Position numbers and translations under genes: made by a program. From contig JAXHUE010000010.1 in the NCBI GenBank assembly GCA_034189655.1, forward strand, positions 1 to 56,653: a stretch of 56,653 bases of DNA, read 5' to 3'. Every line of letters begins with the position of its first letter. Within the stretch, counting starts at the first letter, position 1. The DNA comes from JAXHUE01 sp034189655 (GTDB lineage Bacteria > Chloroflexota > Dehalococcoidia > E44-bin15). Shown here in pieces: positions 35,838 through 42,905 of this stretch. A model generated the notes under the pieces. The model was not told the origin of the DNA, searched no databases, and saw nothing but the letters and a program-made list of their open reading frames with translations.

Positions 35838-35846
35838 GGGGTACCC

Positions 35847-35984
35847 ATGAGCGAGGTGAAGTTAGAGAGCCGCCTCGAAGGCGTGGAGCGCAACCTAAAG
35901 ATACTCCTGGCCCTCATACTGACCAGCCTCTCGTGCAGCCTGGCCGCCCTGGTGCTCGCCCTGGTGGTACTCCTCACCACGTGA
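35847..35984 (+). CDS. Small single-helix membrane protein
   Basis: A 45-residue product: a charged amphipathic N-terminus (SEVKLESRLEGVERNLK) followed by one hydrophobic segment of about 25 residues (ILLALILTSLSCSLAALVL). TAGGGGG lies just before ATG 35847, nine bases after the leuA stop. No family recognised. Its position inside the leu array and its good ribosome-binding site make it likely to be translated. Confidence 0.6.
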   Translation: MSEVKLESRLEGVERNLKILLALILTSLSCSLAALVLALVVLLTT

Positions 35985-36005
35985 CGCAAAGGGGGGGGGA
36001 GCGAG

Positions 36006-36404
36006 ATGACACAGAGCGAAGATGAGCACCTCTATGCCTACTGCGGCCTCGACTGCGGCACCTGCTTCGGCTACACCAAGACCATAAGCGAGGCGGCCAA
36101 GGGCTTACGGCGCACCATGCACGCCGAGCGGATGAAGCGGGTGTGGCCCCTCATGCCCTTCCTGGGGGACTACGACTCGTTCAAGAAGCAGCTCGATTCC
36201 CTCGCCGGCCTCAGGTGCAGCGGGTGCCAGAGCGGCGGCGGCCCACCGTGGTGCAAGATAAGGGCGTGCGCCCAGAAGCGCGAGTACGATAGCTGCGCCC
36301 GCTGCGCAGAGTTCGAGTCCTGCGACAAGCTGGCCACGCTGGAGCCGGGCCACGGGAAAGAGCACGTGAAGAACTTGAAGAGGCTCAGGAAGTCCATGGC
36401 CTAG
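36006..36404 (+). CDS. Cysteine-rich DUF3795-like protein
   Basis: A 132-residue protein with eleven cysteines, including YCGLDCGTCFGYT near the N-terminus, LRCSGCQSGGGPPWCKIRACAQKR and YDSCARCAEFESCDKL. This pattern is that of DUF3795 proteins, thought to bind metal (zinc or an Fe-S cluster), though none is well characterised. GGGGAGCGAG precedes ATG 36006. It lies inside the leu array between leuA and leuC with no known link to leucine synthesis. Confidence 0.75.
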   Translation: MTQSEDEHLYAYCGLDCGTCFGYTKTISEAAKGLRRTMHAERMKRVWPLMPFLGDYDSFKKQLDSLAGLRCSGCQSGGGPPWCKIRACAQKREYDSCARCAEFESCDKLATLEPGHGKEHVKNLKRLRKSMA

Positions 36405-36426
36405 CCGCCATGGCGGGAGGTGACCC

Positions 36427-36831
36427 GTGTCGCCTGAGATCGATATGCTGCTGCGCCTGCTACTGGCGGTGGTCCTGGGCGCTATCATCGGTTTCGAGCG
36501 ACAGCACGCGGGCAAGCCAGCGGGGCTGCGCACCCACATGATGGTGTGCATCGGCGCCGCCCTGTTCACCATCGCCTCGATATATGGCTTCGGCGGCGGT
36601 GACCCCTCAAGGGTGGCCGCCGGGGTGGTGGTCGGCATCGGGTTCCTGGGCGCCGGCACCATCATCCGCACGCAGGAGGGCGTCCTGCACGGGCTCACCA
36701 CTGCCTCGGGCATCTGGGTGGTGGCCGCCATCGGGCTCGCTGCCGGGGCCGGCCTCTACATACTGGCCCCGGTGACCACACTCATCGTGCTCATCGTGCT
36801 CAGGCTGCCCAAGCGGATAGGAGGAGAATGA
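36427..36831 (+). CDS. MgtC/SapB-family membrane protein
   Basis: A 134-residue protein with four hydrophobic helices and the MgtC signature: GAIIGFERQHAGKPAGLRTHMMVCIGAALFT, then GIGFLGAGTIIR and HGLTTASGIWVVAAIGLAAG. It matches the membrane domain only and lacks the C-terminal ACT-like domain of MgtC of Salmonella. MgtC proteins act in magnesium stress and ATP synthase control; the role here is unknown. GTG 36427 has GGGAGG upstream, and its stop overlaps leuC (ATGA). Confidence 0.85.
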   Translation: MSPEIDMLLRLLLAVVLGAIIGFERQHAGKPAGLRTHMMVCIGAALFTIASIYGFGGGDPSRVAAGVVVGIGFLGAGTIIRTQEGVLHGLTTASGIWVVAAIGLAAGAGLYILAPVTTLIVLIVLRLPKRIGGE

Positions 36832-38093
36832 GCGGCGCCACCATTGCCCAGAAGATACTGGCCGCCCACAGCGGCAGAGAGCAGGTGAGCCCAGGCGAGT
36901 TCTGCGATGTCAGGGTCGACCTCGTCCTGGCCAACGATATCACCGCCCCCATCGCCATCAAGGAGTTCCGGCGCATCGGGGTGCCCACGGTCTTCGACCC
37001 GGAGCGGGTGGTGATGGTGCCCGACCACTTCGTGCCCAACAAGGACATCCCCTCCGCGGAGCAGGCCAAGATGATGAGGGAGTTCGCGCGGGAGCAGGGG
37101 GTGGTCTACTACGAGGTGGGCCAGGCCGGCATCGAGCACGTGCTCCTGCCGGAGCAGGGGCTGGTGGTGCCCGGCGACGTGGTGGTGGGGGCCGACTCCC
37201 ACACCTGCACCTACGGCGCACTGGGGGCCTTCGCCACGGGCATGGGCTCCACCGACATCGCCAGCGCCATGGCCAGCGGCGAGATATGGATGCGGGTGCC
37301 GGCCACCATGAAGCTGGTGTACCACGGCCGGACGCGGAAGTGGGTGGGCGGCAAGGATCTCATCCTGCACACCATCGGGGACATCGGGGTCGACGGCGCG
37401 CTCTACGCCGCCATGGAGTTCCACGGCGAGGCCATCGAGGCCCTCTCCATGGACGGGCGCTTTACCATGGCCAACATGGCCATCGAGGCCGGGGCCAAGG
37501 TGGGCATCTTCCTGGTGGACAAGAAGACCGTGGCCTACGTCCAGCAGCGCGCCCGGCGCCGCTACACGGTCTATGCGCCGGACAAGGACGCCCACTACGA
37601 GCGGGTGATCGAGTACGATGCCTCCGCGATCGAGCCCCAGGTGGCCTTCCCCCACCTGCCATCGAACGCGAGGCCCCTAAGCCAGGTGGGGGAGGTGAAG
37701 ATCGACCAGGCAGTCATCGGGAGCTGCACCAACGGCCGCCTCGAGGACCTGGAGATGGCCGCCGAGGTCATCAGGTGGCGGCGGGTGCACCCCGACGTGC
37801 GCCTCATCGTCATCCCCGGCTCGCAGGAGGTCTACCTGGAGGCCATACGCCGCGGCCTCATCGAGACCTTCGTCCGTGCCGGCGCCGCGGTGAGCACGCC
37901 CACGTGCGGGCCCTGCCTCGGCGGCTACATGGGGGTGCTGGCACAGGGGGAGCGCTGCATCTCGACCACCAACCGCAACTTCGTGGGGCGCATGGGCAGC
38001 CCCCAGTCCGAGGTCTACCTGGCCAACCCGGCCGTCGCCGCGGCGAGCGCCGTGCTGGGGCGCATCGCCGGCCCGGACGAGGTCGCGGACTGA
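36828..38093 (+). CDS. leuC: 3-isopropylmalate dehydratase, large subunit (short, archaeal-type)
   Basis: A 421-residue aconitase-family protein with the three Fe-S cysteines in GSCTNGR and CGPCLGG and the substrate motifs GADSHTCTYGALGAFATGMGSTD. Its length fits the shorter archaeal/thermophile-type LeuC (about 420) rather than the 470-residue enterobacterial one; such enzymes often also act on citramalate or homocitrate. With LeuD it isomerises isopropylmalate. It can serve both leucine and the citramalate route to isoleucine. ATGA overlap with the MgtC-like gene. Confidence 0.93.
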   Translation: MSGATIAQKILAAHSGREQVSPGEFCDVRVDLVLANDITAPIAIKEFRRIGVPTVFDPERVVMVPDHFVPNKDIPSAEQAKMMREFAREQGVVYYEVGQAGIEHVLLPEQGLVVPGDVVVGADSHTCTYGALGAFATGMGSTDIASAMASGEIWMRVPATMKLVYHGRTRKWVGGKDLILHTIGDIGVDGALYAAMEFHGEAIEALSMDGRFTMANMAIEAGAKVGIFLVDKKTVAYVQQRARRRYTVYAPDKDAHYERVIEYDASAIEPQVAFPHLPSNARPLSQVGEVKIDQAVIGSCTNGRLEDLEMAAEVIRWRRVHPDVRLIVIPGSQEVYLEAIRRGLIETFVRAGAAVSTPTCGPCLGGYMGVLAQGERCISTTNRNFVGRMGSPQSEVYLANPAVAAASAVLGRIAGPDEVAD

Positions 38094-38114
38094 AACTGCA
38101 CACGGGGACGAGCG

Positions 38115-38273
38115 ATGTTCTGGGACGATGAGTACCGCAAAGGCGAGCGCATATGGGGCGTGGCGCCCAGCGAGCTGGGCGTCGTCGCCGGGGACTATGT
38201 GCAGGGGCACGGGGCCATGGCCGGCCGTGTGCGCATACTCGACAGACAGCCCGCAGAGGACGAGGGGCGATGA
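38115..38273 (+). pseudogene. Remnant of a SAM-dependent methyltransferase (N-terminal fragment)
   Basis: A 52-residue frame whose sequence FWDDEYRKGERIWGVAPSEL and following RVRILD resembles the start of TehB-like class I methyltransferases. There the next residues should be the SAM-binding motif (D-x-G-x-G). Here the frame instead runs into DRQPAEDEGR and stops. So only the N-terminal part exists, truncated exactly before motif I. Its stop overlaps the next start (ATGA). It could be a degraded gene or a new short protein. Confidence 0.55.
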
Positions 38274-38464
38274 GCGACCAGCCGGGCAGAGGCGGCACCA
38301 GGAACAGGGCCCTGGTTGCCATCGTGGGGCTCCTGGTCATCGTGGCCCTGGTGGTGGTGACCAAGGTGTTCTTGAGGGGCGTGTGGTTCGGGGTGGCGCT
38401 GGCGCTGGTGGCCATCATCGGCATCATACTGTGGATGAACAGCTATCTCAGGAGGGGCACGTAG
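38270..38464 (+). CDS. Small two-helix membrane protein
   Basis: A 64-residue protein: hydrophilic N-terminus (SDQPGRGGTRNR), then ALVAIVGLLVIVALVVV, a short KVFLRG turn and VWFGVALALVAIIGIILWM, ending in SYLRRGT. It has two helices and positive ends. Starts at ATG 38270, overlapping the stop of the methyltransferase fragment. No family recognised. Confidence 0.6.
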   Translation: MSDQPGRGGTRNRALVAIVGLLVIVALVVVTKVFLRGVWFGVALALVAIIGIILWMNSYLRRGT

Positions 38465-38522
38465 GGGGGCACACGCCGTCAAACACCCCCACAGCGCGGG
38501 GGTAAACACCGGGAGGCCCATC

Positions 38523-38852
38523 GTGGAGGCAGAGCGAGACCGTGACAGGGTAGCCTACATAAACGACATCGCCCCCGACTTCGCCAGGATGGTGCAGCAG
38601 TTCGCACTGGGCGAGGTGTGGTCGCGCCCCGGCCTCGACCGCAAGTCGCGGAGCCTGTGCACCGTGGCCGCGCTCACCGCCCTGGGCCGGGAGCGGCAGC
38701 TCAAGGCGCACATCGCCCTGGCCCTGCGCAACGGGGCCACCCAGGATGAGGTGGTGGAGGTGATGCTGCACATGGCGGTCTACGCCGGCTTCCCCGCGGC
38801 GTGGAACGGCCTGGTCACGGCCAAGGACGTCTTCGGCGAGCAGTCGCCGTGA
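38523..38852 (+). CDS. Carboxymuconolactone-decarboxylase-like (AhpD superfamily) protein
   Basis: A 109-residue all-helical protein with the CMD pattern: RPGLDRKSRSLCTVAALTALGRERQLKAHIALALRNGATQDEVVEVMLHMAVYAGFPAAWNGL. The AhpD CxxC pair is absent, so a disulfide reductase role is unlikely and the protein fits the gamma-carboxymuconolactone decarboxylase branch, whose members mostly lack known substrates. GTG 38523 has GGGAGG upstream. Embedded between leuC and leuD. Confidence 0.8.
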   Translation: MEAERDRDRVAYINDIAPDFARMVQQFALGEVWSRPGLDRKSRSLCTVAALTALGRERQLKAHIALALRNGATQDEVVEVMLHMAVYAGFPAAWNGLVTAKDVFGEQSP

Positions 38853-38920
38853 GGCCACAGGGGACGGCCCCGCGGGGCCAGAGAGACGCAGCAGTAGCGT
38901 GAGAGCGAGGAGGTGAAAGT

Positions 38921-39481
38921 ATGTGGCCATATATACTGGTTGCCGCGCTGTGGGCCGCCATCATCATCTTCTGGCTCATCCCCGTGGCCCGCAGACACCT
39001 TCTCGGCGAGGTCTTTGCCTCGCTGGGGATAGGCATCTTCTTCTCCCTGGTGATACTCGTCGCCCTGGACTGGGGACACGGCGCCATCAGGCCCATGGTG
39101 TATGCCGGATACGCCCTCTTCGTCCCCGCCGCCGCCCTGGTGGTGCCGGCCTTCGTCGGGCTCGGCCACAGGGGGAGGCCTGAGTCCGGGTGGGAGCCTA
39201 CTACCCAGCTGGTGGAGAGCGGCATCTATCGCGTAGTCCGCGACCCCCTCTACCTGGGGAGTGCCGTCTTCGTGCTCGGAGAGATGCTCATCATCCAGTC
39301 CGTCGTCTCGGCGGCGCTCGGCGCAGTGGCCATCCTCTGTTTCTGGATGGCGTCGAGGATGGAGATAGCCTTCAACCTTGAGAAATTCGGCAACGACTAT
39401 CGAGGGTATATGGAGAGAGTCCCCATGTGGAATATCGTGAGCGGTCTACTGCGGTTGGGGAGAACGCACCGTGAGGCTTAA
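38921..39481 (+). CDS. Isoprenylcysteine carboxyl methyltransferase-like membrane protein
   Basis: A 186-residue membrane protein with about five helices and the ICMT/phospholipid-methyltransferase signatures GIYRVVRDPLYLGSAVF and NLEKFGNDYRGYMERVPMWN. These proteins methylate membrane-embedded acceptors with SAM. In most bacteria the substrate is unknown. AGGAGG precedes ATG 38921. Its end overlaps leuD by 11 bp, so they are translated from one message. Confidence 0.8.
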   Translation: MWPYILVAALWAAIIIFWLIPVARRHLLGEVFASLGIGIFFSLVILVALDWGHGAIRPMVYAGYALFVPAAALVVPAFVGLGHRGRPESGWEPTTQLVESGIYRVVRDPLYLGSAVFVLGEMLIIQSVVSAALGAVAILCFWMASRMEIAFNLEKFGNDYRGYMERVPMWNIVSGLLRLGRTHREA

Positions 39482-39971
39482 GGGCAAGGCACACACGTAC
39501 GGGGCCAACGTCGATACCGACGCCATCATCCCCGCTCGCTATCTCAACCTGTGGGAGCCAGCGGAGCTGGCGCCGCACTGCATGGAGGCACTAGACACAG
39601 AGTTCCTCGAGCGCGTCGAGCCCGGCGACATCATCGTGGCCACCACCAACTTCGGCTGCGGCTCATCGCGGGAGCACGCCCCGCTCGCCATCAAGGCGGC
39701 GGGCATATCGTGCGTCATCGCCCAGGGCTTCGCCCGCATCTTCTTCCGCAACGCCTTGAACATCGGCCTGCCCCTCCTGGAGTGCCCCCAGGCCGACCAG
39801 ATCGAGGCCGGCGACATACTGGAGGTGGAGCTGGAGACCGGCACCATAACAGACATCACCAGGGGCACGGTCTACCGCGCCGAGCCCTACCCCGACTTCA
39901 TGATGGAGCTCATCGAGGCCGGGGGCCTGGTCGAGCACACCAGGAAGAGGCTCGCCCACAGGAGGGAATGA
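39471..39971 (+). CDS. leuD: 3-isopropylmalate dehydratase, small subunit
   Basis: A 166-residue swivel-domain protein: AHTYGANVDTDAIIPARYLN, NFGCGSSREHAPLAIKAAGISCVIAQGFARIFFRNALNIGLP. Length and sequence fit the short archaeal-type LeuD paired with the short LeuC. Start GTG 39471, 11 bp inside the preceding gene; no clear Shine-Dalgarno, consistent with coupled translation. Separated from leuC by four unrelated genes although the two must form one enzyme. Confidence 0.94.
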   Translation: MRLKGKAHTYGANVDTDAIIPARYLNLWEPAELAPHCMEALDTEFLERVEPGDIIVATTNFGCGSSREHAPLAIKAAGISCVIAQGFARIFFRNALNIGLPLLECPQADQIEAGDILEVELETGTITDITRGTVYRAEPYPDFMMELIEAGGLVEHTRKRLAHRRE

Positions 39972-40031
39972 GGAGACCACCGCCATTATATACGTGTGCC
40001 CTGGACTGATTTTTTCGAGGAGGTTTACCCG

Positions 40032-41141
40032 TTGCAGTGCGAGATAGTGGTCCTGCCCGGAGACGGCATCGGCCCCGAGGTATGCGCCGAGGGGGTCAAG
40101 GTACTCAAGGCAGTGGGAGAGAGGTTCGGACACTCCTTCCACCTGGAGTACGACTTGATCGGCGGGGCCGCCATCGACGATCTGGGGGTCGCCCTCTCCT
40201 CGCAGACGCTGAAAAAGTGCCGGAAGAGCGATGCCGTGCTCCTGGGGGCGGTGGGCGGCCCCAAGTGGGACGACCCCCTGGCCAGTGTCCGCCCCGAGGA
40301 CGGGCTCCTCGCCCTGCGCCAGGGGATGGGGCTCTTTGCCAACCTGCGCCCGGTCAGGGTGCTCCCCGTGCTCGTCGACTCCGCCAACTTGAAGCCGGAG
40401 GTGATAAGGGGCGTCGACATCATGGTGGTGCGCGAGCTCACCGGGGGCCTCTACTTCGGCCGCCCCAAGAGGCAGTGGCGCACCTCGAGGGGACGGCGGG
40501 CGGTGGACACCATGGCCTACTCGGAGCAGGAGATAGAGCGCATCGTCAGGGTGGGCTTCGAGATAGCACGCAGCCGCAGCAAGAGGCTGATATCGGTGGA
40601 CAAGGCCAACGTCCTGGAGACCTCCAGGCTGTGGCGGCAGGTCGCCGTCGAGGTGTCGGCCCAGTACCCCGACGTCGAGCTTCAGCACATGCTGGTAGAC
40701 GCCTGCGCCATGCGCCTCATCCAGCGCCCCACCGACCTCGACGTCATCGTCACCGAGAACACCTTCGGCGACATCGTCACCGACGAGGCCTCCATGCTCG
40801 CCGGCTCCATGGGCATGCTCCCCTCGGCCAGCCTGGCCGCGGTGCCCGTGGAGGGCGGGAAGACGCTGGGCATGTACGAGCCCATCCACGGCAGCGCCCC
40901 GCGCCGCGCCGGGCAGGACATCGCCAACCCCATCGCCATGATCCTGTCCGCCGCCATGATGCTGCGCTACTCACTGGGGCTGGGCGAGGAGGCCCAGGCC
41001 GTGGAGCGCGCGGTGGAGGCGGTCATCGAGGCCGGCTACCGCACCTATGATATAATGGGGCCGGGAAAGACCCAGGTGGGCACGCGGCAGGCAGGCGACC
41101 TGGTAGCAGAGAGGACAGCGCGAGGCGGAGATACCCCATGA
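40032..41141 (+). CDS. leuB: 3-isopropylmalate dehydrogenase
   Basis: A 369-residue beta-decarboxylating dehydrogenase: IVVLPGDGIGPEV at the N-terminus, LLGAVGGPKWDD, RELTGGLYFG, SVDKANVLETSRLW, DVIVTENTFGDIVTDEAS and GMYEPIHGSAPRRAGQD. It oxidises and decarboxylates isopropylmalate with NAD+, and probably also the analogous intermediate of the citramalate route. TTG 40032 has AGGAGG eight bases upstream; the longer frame from 39996 adds an unconserved stretch. Its stop overlaps cimA (ATGA). Confidence 0.94.
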   Translation: MQCEIVVLPGDGIGPEVCAEGVKVLKAVGERFGHSFHLEYDLIGGAAIDDLGVALSSQTLKKCRKSDAVLLGAVGGPKWDDPLASVRPEDGLLALRQGMGLFANLRPVRVLPVLVDSANLKPEVIRGVDIMVVRELTGGLYFGRPKRQWRTSRGRRAVDTMAYSEQEIERIVRVGFEIARSRSKRLISVDKANVLETSRLWRQVAVEVSAQYPDVELQHMLVDACAMRLIQRPTDLDVIVTENTFGDIVTDEASMLAGSMGMLPSASLAAVPVEGGKTLGMYEPIHGSAPRRAGQDIANPIAMILSAAMMLRYSLGLGEEAQAVERAVEAVIEAGYRTYDIMGPGKTQVGTRQAGDLVAERTARGGDTP

Positions 41142-42733
41142 ACAGCGTCCAGCTCTATGACACCACGCTCCGGGACGGGGCACAGCGCGAGGGGCTGTCC
41201 TTCACCGCGGAGGACAAGCTGCGCATAGTGCGCAGGCTCGACGGGCTGGGCATCCACTTCATCGAGGGCGGCTGGCCCGGGGCCAACCCCAAGGACGACG
41301 AGTTCTTCGCCCAGGCAAAGGGCCTCTCGCTGCGAGGCGCCGTCCTCGTGGCCTTCGGCAGCACCCGCCACGCCAGGGCAGAGACAGAGCAGGACCCCAA
41401 CTTGAGGGCACTGCTCAACGCGGGCACCCAGGTGGTGACCATCGTGGGCAAGAGCTGGGACCACCACGTCACCCACATCATAGAGACCAGCCTCGAAGAG
41501 AACCTGCGCATGATCGCAGACTCCATAGCCTACATACGGTCACAGGGCAGGCGGGCCTTCTTCGATGCCGAGCACTTCTTCGACGGCATGAAGGCCAACG
41601 CCGACTACGCCATCGAGACGGTGAGGGCCGCCGCCCAGGCCGGGGCCGAGTGCGTCATCCTGTGCGATACCAACGGCGGCTCTCTCCCCCACCAGGTGGC
41701 AGAGGCCGTCCGCGCCGTGGCCGGGCGGGTCGCGGTGCCGCTGGGCATCCACGCCCACAACGACGGCGAGCTCGCCGTGGCCAACACCCTGGCCGCCGTA
41801 GAGGCCGGGGCCACCCAGGTCCAGGGCACCATCAACGGCTACGGGGAGCGCTGCGGCAACGCCAACCTGTGCTCCATCATCCCCACCCTGAAGCTCAAGA
41901 TGGGCATAGACTGCATCGACTCGGAGCGGCTGGCCACCCTCACCGAGGTCGCCCACTACGTGAGCGAGGTCGCCAACCTCACCCTGGACAGCCACCTCCC
42001 CTACGTGGGCGCGAGCGCCTTCACCCACAAGGCGGGGCTGCACGTGGCCGCCCTCACCAAGTGGGAGCAGAGCTACCACCACACCAACCCCACGCTGGTG
42101 GGCAACCAGTGGCGGACGCTGGTATCGGAGCTCTCGGGCAGGGGGGGCATCGTGCGCAAGGCCAGGGAGCGCGGCCTCGACCTGGAGGCCCACGACGACA
42201 GGGCGCGCGCCGTCCTGGAGCAGGTGAAGGCGCTGGAGAGCCAGGGCTTCCAGTACGACGGCGCCGACGCCTCCTTCGAGCTCCTCATCCACCGCTCCCG
42301 GCCGGACTACCGCGCCCCCTTCGAGCTGGTGGACTTCATGGTGATGGTGGAGAAGCGGCGCCGCCCCTCGACGGTGAGCGAGGGCGAGGAGATGCTCTCC
42401 GAGGCCACGGTGAAGGTCAGGGTGGGCAGCGACGTGATCCACACCGCCGCCGAGGGCAACGGCCCGGTGAACGCCTTAGATGCCGCCCTGCGCAAGGCGC
42501 TCATAGTGTTCTACCCCAGCCTGGAGGCAGTGCGGCTGGTGGACTACAAGGTGCGCGCCATAGACGAGCCCGAAGGCACGGCATCGCGGGTGCGCGTCCT
42601 CATCGAGTCCAGCGACGGCGAGCACGAGTGGCGCACGGTGGGCAGCTCCGCCAACATCATCGAGGCAAGCTGGCTGGCCCTGGCCGACGGCATGGAGTAC
42701 TGGCTGCTAAAGAGCGGGGCCATACCCAGATAG
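41138..42733 (+). CDS. cimA: (R)-citramalate synthase
   Basis: A 531-residue alpha-isopropylmalate-synthase-family enzyme: YDTTLRDGAQREGLSFTAEDKLRI, GIHFIEGGWPGANPKD, ILCDTNGGSLPHQVAE, the metal HxH in GIHAHNDGELAVAN, and a C-terminal regulatory domain. The RDGAQ and EGGWPG variants mark the CimA subgroup of long citramalate synthases. It makes citramalate from pyruvate and acetyl-CoA, giving 2-oxobutyrate for isoleucine without threonine deaminase. ATGA overlap with leuB; last gene of the array. Confidence 0.92.
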   Translation: MNSVQLYDTTLRDGAQREGLSFTAEDKLRIVRRLDGLGIHFIEGGWPGANPKDDEFFAQAKGLSLRGAVLVAFGSTRHARAETEQDPNLRALLNAGTQVVTIVGKSWDHHVTHIIETSLEENLRMIADSIAYIRSQGRRAFFDAEHFFDGMKANADYAIETVRAAAQAGAECVILCDTNGGSLPHQVAEAVRAVAGRVAVPLGIHAHNDGELAVANTLAAVEAGATQVQGTINGYGERCGNANLCSIIPTLKLKMGIDCIDSERLATLTEVAHYVSEVANLTLDSHLPYVGASAFTHKAGLHVAALTKWEQSYHHTNPTLVGNQWRTLVSELSGRGGIVRKARERGLDLEAHDDRARAVLEQVKALESQGFQYDGADASFELLIHRSRPDYRAPFELVDFMVMVEKRRRPSTVSEGEEMLSEATVKVRVGSDVIHTAAEGNGPVNALDAALRKALIVFYPSLEAVRLVDYKVRAIDEPEGTASRVRVLIESSDGEHEWRTVGSSANIIEASWLALADGMEYWLLKSGAIPR

Positions 42734-42857
42734 CGGCAGCACAGGCCTCCACTCGCCCCCAGGCTCACAGGACTTCCCCTCCCCTCATGGTATCGACCTG
42801 ATACGACAAACTCTCCATTGCTTGCTCTTTCTCTCCGTATTGCCGTAATTGCTTTAG

Positions 42858-42886
42858 TTGACGTAACATTAAACCGGTGTTAGATT
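42858..42886 (+). promoter_or_regulatory. Promoter of the HD-GYP/GGDEF gene
   Basis: TTGACG at 42858-42863 and TAGATT at 42881-42886, 17 bp apart, in an A/T-richer stretch. The predicted start is near 42893, just before the AGGGGAGG ribosome-binding site. Confidence 0.6.
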
Positions 42887-42905
42887 TGTGTGAGGGGAGG
42901 CGGAC

